A stretch of DNA of 64,000 nt from positions 28,403-92,402 of the forward strand of contig CAJULF010000003.1 of NCBI GenBank assembly GCA_910587135.1. Direction: 5' to 3'. Positions 25,266-34,655 of the stretch are shown piece after piece (positions within the stretch are counted from its first letter, which is position 1; every line of letters begins with the position of its first letter). The notes under the pieces are model-generated. The model searched no databases, had not been told where the DNA came from, and saw only the letters and a program-made list of their open reading frames with translations. Position numbers and translations under genes: made by a program. Source of the stretch: an uncultured Oscillospiraceae bacterium. GTDB lineage: Bacteria > Bacillota > Clostridia > Oscillospirales > Ruminococcaceae.

Positions 25266-26831
25266 ATGACATTATACGTTTCCGATCTGGACGGAACTCT
25301 GCTGCGCTCGAATCAGACGCTTTCCGTGGAAACGGTAAGCACACTGAACAGGCTGATGGCTGACGGGGTAATGTTTACCTATGCCACCGCGCGCTCGTTC
25401 AGCAGCGCCGCTCCACTGGTAAGCGCCTTAAAGCTGACAATCCCCGCTGTGATTTTCAACGGGGTTTTTGTCGTTGATCCAAAAACGGGAGAGCACCTTA
25501 TCGAGAATGTTTTTTCCGAGGAAAGCTTTGAGCTTGCACAAGACTATTTCATCGCCAATAATCTTGCTCCGCTGGTGTATTCCTTTATAGACGGCAGGGA
25601 GCGTGTATCGTATCTCAAGGACAGATTGGGCGAGGTGCGCGGTTATGTGGAATCAAGGCGCGGTGACAAACGGCTTCGCCCCGTGCGGAGCTATCGTGAG
25701 CTTTTTAAGGGGAGCGTGTTTTATTTTACGCTTTTTAACCCTGAAAATCCCGCGGAAATGGACGGGATATTCTCACGCGGAAACGGATTTTCAAGGAATT
25801 ATATGAAAGATACCTATGACGACAGCATGTGGTATGAGATTTTCAGCAGCGAAGCGAGCAAGGCGGGAGCGCTGCGGCAGGCGGCGGAGCTTGTCCGCGC
25901 TGACGAGCTTGTATGCTTCGGCGATAACAGCAACGATATGTCAATGATACTGTCGGCGGATATCGGAGTTGCTGTGGGCAACGCCTGTGAGGCGCTCAGG
26001 CAAAACGCGGATATTGTCATCGGCACAAACAACGAGGGCGCTGTCGCCGAATTTATACGGCGGCGCGAGAACGTCCCAAAGGAAACAAACAGATTTTCTG
26101 ACGCGCTTGGACGTGCAATGATACGGCAAAAAGGTATGCACGGCTCGGTAGGCACACAGAACGAAAAGCTTATACATGCAACTCTCAAAAACTACTACGC
26201 GCCGTTCTCCGACGAGCAGGAAATAAAAATAGGGAATTTTTTCGCCGACGCGGTGAACGAGGATGGTATTTTTGAAATACAGACCCGTGCGCTGAAGCGT
26301 CTTTCGGAAAAGCTCAAGCAGTTTATCGCCGGTTCTCATGTTACGATAGTATACCCTATTGAAGCCGGCGTCCGCACAACATACATTAACACGGATACGG
26401 GAGAAATCGTAAAGGAGACACCATACCGAAGCTATAACCCGAAGCTTAAAATATTCTCGGAGCTGTATTCCGTCAGGGAGTTTATTTTTAACGGCAGCGT
26501 CAGCGTGATACTTGCGCGGCTGAAGCTGGACAAGCGGGTGTATTTCAGCGGGCAGATGCCGAATATGCGGAACAGACTCGCACGGAAAAAGGTGTACATC
26601 GAGAAAATCCCTTTGGAGCTGCTAGAGGAAATACGGCTGGACAATCCGCATGACTACGCGCGGTGGCTGCCCGAAAAGCTCCCCGAAAGGTTTACAAAAA
26701 AGGTGTTCTGCGCTGCCGCAAAGGACTCCCCCGCCTCGCTGAGACTGGAGCTTCTGAGGTCGGCGGGGCTGCTGGAGCAGGTCGGCAAAAGCGGGCGGAG
26801 CTATGTGTATTCGGTCAAGGAACGGCAATAA
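25266..26831 (+). CDS. Cof-type HAD phosphatase fused to a PD-(D/E)XK-like domain
   Basis: Residues 1 to about 275 form a Cof-type HAD hydrolase: motif I DLDGTLL (7-13), motif II in TYATARS, a type IIB cap, and motif IV GDNSNDMSM. Residues 285-521 form a second domain that elsewhere in Clostridia is, to my memory, a separate protein. It begins MHGSVGTQNEKLIHATL and contains IKIGNFFADAVNEDGIFEIQT, which has the Asp-x(n)-Glu-x-Gln spacing of a PD-(D/E)XK nuclease core. The last 80 residues look like a winged helix. GGAGG precedes the ATG at 25266. The HAD part is firm; the nuclease-like reading is inference. Confidence 0.78.
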   Translation: MTLYVSDLDGTLLRSNQTLSVETVSTLNRLMADGVMFTYATARSFSSAAPLVSALKLTIPAVIFNGVFVVDPKTGEHLIENVFSEESFELAQDYFIANNLAPLVYSFIDGRERVSYLKDRLGEVRGYVESRRGDKRLRPVRSYRELFKGSVFYFTLFNPENPAEMDGIFSRGNGFSRNYMKDTYDDSMWYEIFSSEASKAGALRQAAELVRADELVCFGDNSNDMSMILSADIGVAVGNACEALRQNADIVIGTNNEGAVAEFIRRRENVPKETNRFSDALGRAMIRQKGMHGSVGTQNEKLIHATLKNYYAPFSDEQEIKIGNFFADAVNEDGIFEIQTRALKRLSEKLKQFIAGSHVTIVYPIEAGVRTTYINTDTGEIVKETPYRSYNPKLKIFSELYSVREFIFNGSVSVILARLKLDKRVYFSGQMPNMRNRLARKKVYIEKIPLELLEEIRLDNPHDYARWLPEKLPERFTKKVFCAAAKDSPASLRLELLRSAGLLEQVGKSGRSYVYSVKERQ

Positions 26832-27008
26832 GGCAAAAGATTTGTATAAAAAATACGGCGGCAGTCCGCCTGCGCATGAAGTCACAAAAAGACCGCGAAA
26901 TTTTGCACAACTATCGCGTGATCTGCTGCGGCATTTTGTAAAAATTCCGCGCAAAAATCTGCGAACGGAAAATATTGACCGACAGAAATTTTTGAATAAG
27001 GTGATGAG

Positions 27009-30000
27009 ATGACAAGGTTCATAGTCGGCAGAGCCACCTGTGATATATCGGAGAAAATGCGTCGGGAGATGACCGAGCTGCTTCAAAGCTCTTCCGAGGC
27101 GCAGAAAATAATTTACATCGTTCCCGACCAGTTTGAATACGAAACCGAAAAGGCGGTGTACCGTGCACTGGACGAGCGCGGACTTACGGGGCGCTCCTCG
27201 GAAGTAAACATACGCACGTTCTCCTCGCTTTCCGAGGAGATACTGAGTACCCTTGACGAGAAAAAGCGTCCCGCCGATGATATCGTAAAAAATATCATCA
27301 TGCACCGTGTGATAAAGGAGAACAAGAACAGCCTGCGCGCTTTGGGGGCTGTCGCGGACAAGCCAGGGTTCTGCCACAGAATGGTGCAGACGGTGACGAT
27401 GCTCAAAACCGCGGGAATAGCGGACAGGGAGCTTTCGGAAGAGAACATAGAGCTTAAGCTGGCGGAGCTTCCCGACAACGGAAACGGAAGAAAGGATATC
27501 CGCGGATATTCGCTTATCACCGACAAGCTCAGGGACGTGGGACTGCTGTATCTTGCGTATAACGCGCGGCTTTCGGAGCATTATCTCGATAAGTTGGACT
27601 TCACTTCCCGTGCGGCTGAGCTTATCTCCTCCACAGACGTCTTTGATGACGCTCTGGTTTTTGTGGACTGCTTCAATGACTTTACCAACAGTCAGATGAA
27701 TTTTTTAAAGAATGTTGTGACCTATGCGGATCACGTTACACTGGGATTCGCCGCGGAGCTGTGCCCAAGCGCGGGACGCACAGACATCTTCGGGACTATC
27801 GGCATACAGATATCGCGGCTTAAAGAGCAGGCTGAGATAGAGGGGGAAGCCGTTTTCCTCACCGATGGCTTGAAGGAGCGCGTAAGCAGTGAAGCCGTGC
27901 GTTTTCTCTCGGACAATATTTACGGAGAAGGGCAATGCGATGCCGCGGATCCGCCCGAGCTTATAACGGCGCGTGATATCCATGAGGAGCTTGACTATGC
28001 GGCGGCCAAAATACGGCAGCTAACCACCGAAGGCGGTATGCGCTACAAGGACATAGCGGTTTTATGCACAGGTCCGAACGTTTACGGAAGCTATGTGGAA
28101 AGCGCTTTCGCTAAATACGACATACCCGTTTTTTGTGATATTCCCGAAAGCATACTCCATCAGCCGCCCGTTAATCTTATAATCTCGCTTTTGAACGCGC
28201 TGAAAAGCTTCTCGGCGGAAACCGTGCTGAGCTATGTTAAAACCGAATTTCTGCAGCGCGAAATAATCGGGCGTGACGGAAAGCCTCGTATGGCGGGACT
28301 GACCAAAAAGGATATCGACGTTTTCGAGACTTATATCTACGAATGGACGATAGGGACCGAAGCGCTGAAAAGCGAGTTTACTTTCAACGATAAAAACACA
28401 GCTCACGCGGAGGAGATACGCAAAGCGGTGGTCGAGCCGCTGCTGTCCCTCGGTCAGCGCCTTAAAGAAAGAAACGGCGATGAGATAACCGAACAGCTTT
28501 ACGAATTTATAATAAACGAGGTAGGCATGAACCGCGCCGTGGCCGCGCGCTGCAAAAACGCGGACGGAACAGTCAACTCAGAGCTTATATCGCTTTATCA
28601 GCGGCTTTGGGATACAATTTCGGGGATATTTGACAGCTTGTGGCACGGACTAAAAAACGATAAGATATCACTTGCGGAATACGCGCGGCTTTTCCGCGAT
28701 ATCTGCGCGGAAACCACTCTCGCGAAGCCGCCGCAGTACATCGACACGGTGCTGGTGGGAGATATCGACAGAACACGCGCGGGCGACGTAAAGGCAGTAT
28801 TCATCATCGGAGCGCTTTATGACACATTCCCCTCACCCGCCGCGGAAGCGGGAATATTCTCGGAGTTTGAAACGGAGCTGATACGCGAAAATATTTTCAA
28901 TTTCGACAACACCCACAAAAAGGAATACTCTCTCAAAAGCGCGAGGGAGCAGTACTGCTTGTCCCTTTACCGCGTTTACAAGGCGGTTTCTCTGCCGTCG
29001 GAGCTGCTTTGCGTAACCTGCCCCGAAACGGATATATCGGGGAGAGCGGTAATTCGTTCGGAAATATTCGGGGAGATTTTAAGACTTTTTAAAAACGCCC
29101 GCATTCGCAAAGCTGCGGAATTCGGAGAAGCATTCTACTGCCGCTCCGTCAAAGCGGCAAGACAGCGCTGCGCGGCGGGAATATATTCCGATACCGCGGA
29201 ACAGTCCTCGCTGAGAGAGGCGCTGGTTAAATCGGGACAGGGAGAGTATGTGGAGCGGCTGAACCGCCTGAGGGATATCCGACGGTACGGTCAGTCGCGG
29301 CAACTAAAGAAACACACCGCCGAAAGGCTGTTCGGCACGAATATCTCCGCAACAAAAATCGAAGCCCTTAACGCCTGCCGCTTCGCCTATTTCTGTGAGC
29401 AGGGTCTGAAAATACGGCAGACAACTCAGCGCAGCTTCAACAGTCTTTTCAGGGGCAATGCGGTGCATTATGTGCTGCAAAAGGTTCTGGAACGCTACTG
29501 CGCGGACATGGATGAATTTTTCAAGCTGGACAGGCGGGCTTTGTCGGGACTGGTTGACTTCTATCTCACGGAATACCGCCTCAATGAGACCAGCGGGGAT
29601 TTCGCGGGTGACAAGCGGATAGAATATCTCTACAACAATATCGCGGTAGCTGCCTGCGACGTGCTGATAATAATCCAAGCTGAGTTTGCGGCAAGATTTT
29701 ACCGCCCCAAGCTGTTTGAGCTTAAGCTGTCGGAGAACCCCGAAGCGGGGCTGATAGACAACGGCGGAATATTCAGCGGAGTGCTGCCGCAAGCCGCCCT
29801 GTTTACGGAAAACATAACGGAAGCCCCGCCCGACAGCGGGAACGCGTCCGCTCCGCAAATGGGCAGCCTTTATGTCAGACCGCTGAAGATCACCGCGGAC
29901 GGGCGGGAATTCAACATCACCGGCACGATAGACCGCGTCGATATGTTCACGGACGAAGCGGGCAGAAATTACCTTCGGGTGGTTGACTACAAGACGGGAC

Positions 30001-30596
30001 GGCGGCAGTTCAGCGTACACAACGCGAAATACGGCGTAAACGTTCAGATGCCGCTGTACCTGTTTGCGCTGTGCGACGCAAATAAGGATATGAGCGTTTT
30101 TCCGGGCGGAGTTGCCTATACCCCCGCAAAGATATCCGGAGCGATGCCGAGCCGGCTTTCCGCGTTCAACCTGCTGTCGCAAAGCTACAAGCAAAGCGGA
30201 ATGTATATTCTCGACCCCTCCACCTCCGAAGAAATGGAGCACTATGCGGACTTTATAGCAAAAATCATTTCGGGCGGGATCGGGGAAAATCCCGGCGAAA
30301 AGCCGCCCACTCCCGATGATATTCTGCCCGAGCCCAACAATCGGCTTACAGCGGAGGAATTCGAGAGCTTCCGCGGTGAATGCCTGGGTATCGTCGGGAA
30401 ACGGCTGAAACAGCTGTACAACGGAGATATCGAGCCTGTTCCGCTTAGCTACAAGGAAAAGGAGAACATAGAGGGAAAGAGCGTTTCAAGAAGCAAGTGC
30501 GCCTGCGACTACTGCCGCTTCAAGGATATCTGCGGAAACGTCGGAGCAAAGGAACTCGTGCCCGACCCTCCTAAAAAAACAAAGCAGAGCAGCTAA
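27009..30596 (+). CDS. addB: AddB, helicase-nuclease subunit B
   Basis: The 1195-residue protein is the B subunit of the AddAB complex, which resects double-strand breaks and recognises Chi in the cytoplasm. Near the C-terminus lies the RecB-family nuclease site with RVVDYKTG. The four Cys of the structural Fe-S cluster are visible: one in ALNACRFAYFC near residue 793 and the C-x2-C-x5-C in CDYCRFKDIC close to the end. At the N-terminus the Walker A position reads GRATCDISEK, without the Gly-Lys-Thr/Ser of Bacillus AddB, so this site probably no longer binds ATP. addA follows after 180 bp. Confidence 0.93.
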   Translation: MTRFIVGRATCDISEKMRREMTELLQSSSEAQKIIYIVPDQFEYETEKAVYRALDERGLTGRSSEVNIRTFSSLSEEILSTLDEKKRPADDIVKNIIMHRVIKENKNSLRALGAVADKPGFCHRMVQTVTMLKTAGIADRELSEENIELKLAELPDNGNGRKDIRGYSLITDKLRDVGLLYLAYNARLSEHYLDKLDFTSRAAELISSTDVFDDALVFVDCFNDFTNSQMNFLKNVVTYADHVTLGFAAELCPSAGRTDIFGTIGIQISRLKEQAEIEGEAVFLTDGLKERVSSEAVRFLSDNIYGEGQCDAADPPELITARDIHEELDYAAAKIRQLTTEGGMRYKDIAVLCTGPNVYGSYVESAFAKYDIPVFCDIPESILHQPPVNLIISLLNALKSFSAETVLSYVKTEFLQREIIGRDGKPRMAGLTKKDIDVFETYIYEWTIGTEALKSEFTFNDKNTAHAEEIRKAVVEPLLSLGQRLKERNGDEITEQLYEFIINEVGMNRAVAARCKNADGTVNSELISLYQRLWDTISGIFDSLWHGLKNDKISLAEYARLFRDICAETTLAKPPQYIDTVLVGDIDRTRAGDVKAVFIIGALYDTFPSPAAEAGIFSEFETELIRENIFNFDNTHKKEYSLKSAREQYCLSLYRVYKAVSLPSELLCVTCPETDISGRAVIRSEIFGEILRLFKNARIRKAAEFGEAFYCRSVKAARQRCAAGIYSDTAEQSSLREALVKSGQGEYVERLNRLRDIRRYGQSRQLKKHTAERLFGTNISATKIEALNACRFAYFCEQGLKIRQTTQRSFNSLFRGNAVHYVLQKVLERYCADMDEFFKLDRRALSGLVDFYLTEYRLNETSGDFAGDKRIEYLYNNIAVAACDVLIIIQAEFAARFYRPKLFELKLSENPEAGLIDNGGIFSGVLPQAALFTENITEAPPDSGNASAPQMGSLYVRPLKITADGREFNITGTIDRVDMFTDEAGRNYLRVVDYKTGRRQFSVHNAKYGVNVQMPLYLFALCDANKDMSVFPGGVAYTPAKISGAMPSRLSAFNLLSQSYKQSGMYILDPSTSEEMEHYADFIAKIISGGIGENPGEKPPTPDDILPEPNNRLTAEEFESFRGECLGIVGKRLKQLYNGDIEPVPLSYKEKENIEGKSVSRSKCACDYCRFKDICGNVGAKELVPDPPKKTKQSS

Positions 30597-30776
30597 TCGG
30601 CAAAGTTAAAGTTGCTGAAATGCTAAGAAAACGCTTATTAAAACACTATCGTCCCGCTCAAACAAGCAAATCCACGGGAATGATGGTGTCACGCTTCGCT
30701 TTAGTAAGCAATTCCCCAAAGCCGATCTACTATTGAAAGGAGTTATGCTCCCGAAAGGGCGGCATAGTCGAAAAAA

Positions 30777-33700
30777 ATGGCAAACAAACCTACAAAGCAG
30801 CAGCAGAGAGCCATTGACGCTCCAAACGACAGTTCAGTTATCGTCACTGCCGCCGCGGGCAGCGGAAAAACCACCCTGCTTGTGGAGCGTATGGTGCGGC
30901 TGCTTTCGGACAAAGCGCTCGGGATAGATGGCGACAGCATAGCCGTAATGACCTTTACCCGAAACGCAGCGGACAGTCTTCGCGTAAAGCTGATGGCTGC
31001 GCTCGGAAAAAAGCTGAAGGCTCCCGAAACAACCGAAAGCGAAAGGGAATATCTTTCGGAACAGCTTATAAAGCTGCGCTCCGCCTCGATAGGAACAATA
31101 GACTCCTTCTGCATAAATATTATCCGCGAGAACGTGCAGAGCTTCGGGCTGCCCGTAAACTTCTCCATTGCCGACTCCGCCAAAAAAGCGGGTATGCAGG
31201 CGCTTGCCATGCAGATGACCCTGCGGTATTTCTACGACGACGATGGAGATATAACCCCCGAGGACAGAGCCGCGCTCTTCTGTACGTTCAGCTTCGAGGA
31301 CGATTCACTTTTACAGGACACGATATCGCGTATCTCCGAAAAGCTGAGCTCCTACGCGGACAGCGAAAGCTGGCTTGACGAATGCGCGGCGGCTTACAAC
31401 AGCATTGAGAGCCTTGAAGCACGCTACATAGCGATATACAGCCGCAAAATAAAAAGCGTTGCCGCGGACTTCTGCCGCTCGGTAAGTCAATATAAAAATA
31501 TAATAGCGGAGTACGACGAATGGTGCGCGGAAAATCTTCCCGACAAGCGGGAAAAAATAATATCCAATCTGCGCGATATAAGTCTTGCGGAGCGCGCGCT
31601 ATTCCGCAAAGCCGTCAGATATTCCGCGAAAATGCGCAAATTTCCCTCTATGGACGCTCTCGAGGAGCTTTGCTCCCACGCCTTGGAGTTTAACGTAAAG
31701 CTCGCCGCGCTGAACAGATTTGACGCGGACAATCCCATAAAAGCAAAATTCAAAAAATACAGGGAAAAAAATAAAGAAGCTCTGAAAAAGCTGTCGGAAC
31801 TGAGCTTCGTCAAATCCGAAGAAGAGCTTATGCTTGGGGGGCAGCGCTCCGCGGTGGGAACACTTATAAAACTGGTAAAGACCTATATGAGATTTTATGG
31901 GGATATCAAGCTGACCTCGGGCAAGCCCGATTTTTCCGACTGCGAGCTTATGCTTCTGGAAAAGCTGAGAACCGACGGGAGCTTTCGCCGCCAGCTTTCG
32001 GACAGATTCAGCTGCATTATCGTGGACGAGTTTCAGGACTCCAACGACGTTCAGGCTGAGATATTCCGACTTATCTCAAACGGAAAAAACAACCTTTTTT
32101 ATGTAGGCGACGTAAAGCAGGCTATCTATATGTTCCGCGGAGGAAATCCGCAGATAATGGCGGAGCTGTGCCGCGTACCAAAGCGGCTCGGATATCCGGG
32201 TAAAGGCTTGACGGTAAACCGCTTTGACTCGGGCAAATGCTTCCGTTTTAAGGCGGGAGATTCCGATATCGCCGACTTTTGCAAACGGCACAAACGCTTT
32301 ACCGTTATTCCGCTGAACAGAAATTTCCGCAGCCGCCGCACGGTTATCGACTTTGTGAACGCGGTCTTTTCCGGACTTATGACCAAGCGCTACGGGTCGG
32401 TGGATTACAGCGGTGACGCGCGTCTTGAATTCGGCGCGGGAGCGCTCTACCCCGAAATACCCGGTGAGCGGAAGTGTCTTTACAAGGCGGAGGTAAATCT
32501 CATAGACTACCCCGACCCCAAAAAGGACGACAGCTCCGAAGAAAGAGCGGACTTCGACCAGGCGCTGTTTGTTGCGGACAGAATAAAAAAGCTGACAGAC
32601 GGAGAGTTCCTTGTCACCGTCAACGGCGAAACGCGTCCTTGCAGATACTCGGATATCGCCGTGCTGCTGCGCGGCAACGGAAGAATGTCGGGCTACAAGG
32701 ACACAATGGAAAAATTCGGCATACCCGCTGTAACTCCCTCGGGAAAGGAGTTTCTCGAATCGGAGGAGATAGGGCTTATCATGAATTTCCTGCGGGTAAT
32801 AGATAACCCTTTGAGTGACGAGGAGCTTCTTAAGGTTCTGATGTCGCCGATTTACGAGCTGTCCGCGGAGGAGCTGGCGCAGATAAGGCTGGGAACTCTT
32901 GGGCTTCCCACGGAGCTTCCGCGGGAAATCACCGATAAAATATCCGCAAGGCTGCGCGGAAGCTCGCTTTACGGCTGCCTTAACGCTTGTCTGCGCCCGC
33001 TTGCCGAGCCAGAGGAAAGCGAGGAGGACTCAGACAGTCTTTATGAGGCGGCGCGGGCGCAGGAAGCGGCGCTTTCCGCAAAAGGGATAAAACGGGAAAT
33101 AAACCCTAAAGCGGCAAAATTCATGTCCGACCTGAACGCTCTGCGTATGTACATGAGCGGCAGCTCCATTGAAAGCCTTGTGCGCAGGGTGTACGATCTG
33201 ACGGAGCTTTACGGGATAATTTCCACTTACGAAGGCAGCCGTCAGCGCGTTTCAAATATCCGACTTATGCAGAAGTACGCGGCGGACTTTGAGGAAAACG
33301 ACGGCGGAACGCTGAGCGATTTTATCCGCTTTATAAACTCCTCGCGCGCCCACAAAAGCGGCTTTGAGGCGGGGGCAGTTCCGGAAGACGCGGGAAACGC
33401 GGTCAAGATAATGACCTTTCACGGCAGCAAGGGGCTGGAAATGCCTGTTTGTATAATCGCCGAGCTGGACAGAAGAGCATCGGACAAAGACGCTTCGGGA
33501 AAGGTACTGATAAGCCACACCCACGGGCTTGCCATGGAATATGTCGACAGAAAGATCCGTGTGAAGCTGAAGCCGTTTGCATATAAGGCGCTCCACGACG
33601 TTATTTACGACGGGATATTCGGCGAGGAGCTGCGGCTGCTGTACGTTGCAATGACACGCGCACAGGAAAAGCTGATACTTGTAGGGAAAAAATCGGCGCT

Positions 33701-34655
33701 GAACGCCGCGTCTGAAATGCGCGAGGGCGCTCCAGAAACCGCATTCACCAATCTTTCGCCGCTAAGCTGGATACTCTCGTCGCTGCTGAGATACTGCAAA
33801 TTCGGCGAAGATACCGAATCGGCTAAGATAGGCGGGCTTAACGCGGAAATAATATCACACACCGTACCGCCCGCGGTATCCGAGCCTTACGAGCATGAAG
33901 CGGCAGCTCCCGACCCGTTTATTACCGCCGAGATAGAGAAAAATCTCCGCGCGGAATACTCCCATGCGGAGGAAACCTCGCGCAAAGCTAAGTACTCCGT
34001 TACCGAGCTTGCCCACAGCGGCGAAAACGCGGAGGATGTCGTATATCTCAACCCGCCCTCGTTTGTGCGCGGTGAAAACGCCTTTTCGGGCAAAGAGGTA
34101 GGCGACGCTTATCATCATCTTATGCAGTATTACCCGCTGGAACGCGTCACACCGGGCGCCGATCTGCATAAGCTCACCGAAAACACCATAACCGAGCTTG
34201 CCGCACGCGGAAAGCTTACAGACAGGGAGCGGCAGATACTCAGCTCAAAAAAACTGAAATGCGTAGACAAAACGGTAAGATTTCTGCAAAGCCCCCTTGG
34301 GCAGCGTATGCTGAAAAGCGGCAGAGTAGAGCGGGAAACGCCATTTTACGCGGAGCTTCCCGCCCGTATGCTGGGATTGGATCACGACGGTGAGGTAAGC
34401 CTTCAGGGACGTACGGATATGTTCTTTTACGAGGACGACGGGATAGTCCTTGTAGACTATAAAAGCGACAGCGACGAGAGCATGGAAAAGGAAAAGGAAA
34501 GCTACTCCAGACAGCTGCTGACATATAAAAATATTCTCCCCAAGATAACGGGAACGCGGGTAAAGCAGATGTATCTCTACGCGTTCTCAACGGGAGAGGA
34601 AATAGATATAGAGCGCTATCTTTCACAGATGGACGCTGGAAAGGCACAATCGTAA
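30777..34655 (+). CDS. addA: AddA, helicase-nuclease subunit A
   Basis: The 1292-residue UvrD/Rep-type helicase has QQQRAIDAPNDSS followed by Walker A TAAAGSGKTT, Walker B IIVDEFQDSN, GDVKQAIYMFRG (motif III), and VKIMTFHGSKGLEMPVC and LLYVAMTRAQEKL (motifs V-VI). Its C-terminal RecB-type nuclease domain has VLVDYKSD. It drives 3'-5' unwinding in the AddAB complex. The ATG at 30777 matches the family's N-terminus but has only a distant GAAAGGG. The best ribosome site, AAAGGAG at 30737, points to an out-of-frame ATG at 30745. Its stop overlaps the next start by one base. Confidence 0.94.
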   Translation: MANKPTKQQQRAIDAPNDSSVIVTAAAGSGKTTLLVERMVRLLSDKALGIDGDSIAVMTFTRNAADSLRVKLMAALGKKLKAPETTESEREYLSEQLIKLRSASIGTIDSFCINIIRENVQSFGLPVNFSIADSAKKAGMQALAMQMTLRYFYDDDGDITPEDRAALFCTFSFEDDSLLQDTISRISEKLSSYADSESWLDECAAAYNSIESLEARYIAIYSRKIKSVAADFCRSVSQYKNIIAEYDEWCAENLPDKREKIISNLRDISLAERALFRKAVRYSAKMRKFPSMDALEELCSHALEFNVKLAALNRFDADNPIKAKFKKYREKNKEALKKLSELSFVKSEEELMLGGQRSAVGTLIKLVKTYMRFYGDIKLTSGKPDFSDCELMLLEKLRTDGSFRRQLSDRFSCIIVDEFQDSNDVQAEIFRLISNGKNNLFYVGDVKQAIYMFRGGNPQIMAELCRVPKRLGYPGKGLTVNRFDSGKCFRFKAGDSDIADFCKRHKRFTVIPLNRNFRSRRTVIDFVNAVFSGLMTKRYGSVDYSGDARLEFGAGALYPEIPGERKCLYKAEVNLIDYPDPKKDDSSEERADFDQALFVADRIKKLTDGEFLVTVNGETRPCRYSDIAVLLRGNGRMSGYKDTMEKFGIPAVTPSGKEFLESEEIGLIMNFLRVIDNPLSDEELLKVLMSPIYELSAEELAQIRLGTLGLPTELPREITDKISARLRGSSLYGCLNACLRPLAEPEESEEDSDSLYEAARAQEAALSAKGIKREINPKAAKFMSDLNALRMYMSGSSIESLVRRVYDLTELYGIISTYEGSRQRVSNIRLMQKYAADFEENDGGTLSDFIRFINSSRAHKSGFEAGAVPEDAGNAVKIMTFHGSKGLEMPVCIIAELDRRASDKDASGKVLISHTHGLAMEYVDRKIRVKLKPFAYKALHDVIYDGIFGEELRLLYVAMTRAQEKLILVGKKSALNAASEMREGAPETAFTNLSPLSWILSSLLRYCKFGEDTESAKIGGLNAEIISHTVPPAVSEPYEHEAAAPDPFITAEIEKNLRAEYSHAEETSRKAKYSVTELAHSGENAEDVVYLNPPSFVRGENAFSGKEVGDAYHHLMQYYPLERVTPGADLHKLTENTITELAARGKLTDRERQILSSKKLKCVDKTVRFLQSPLGQRMLKSGRVERETPFYAELPARMLGLDHDGEVSLQGRTDMFFYEDDGIVLVDYKSDSDESMEKEKESYSRQLLTYKNILPKITGTRVKQMYLYAFSTGEEIDIERYLSQMDAGKAQS

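Noticed and set aside
26622..27581. 319-residue minus-strand frame across the HAD/addB junction
   Set aside because: Opposite two well-supported genes and rich in Arg/Leu/Phe as antisense translations are.
29304..30242. Long minus-strand reading frame opposite addB
   Set aside because: Shadow of the addB nuclease region; no start signal, no motif.
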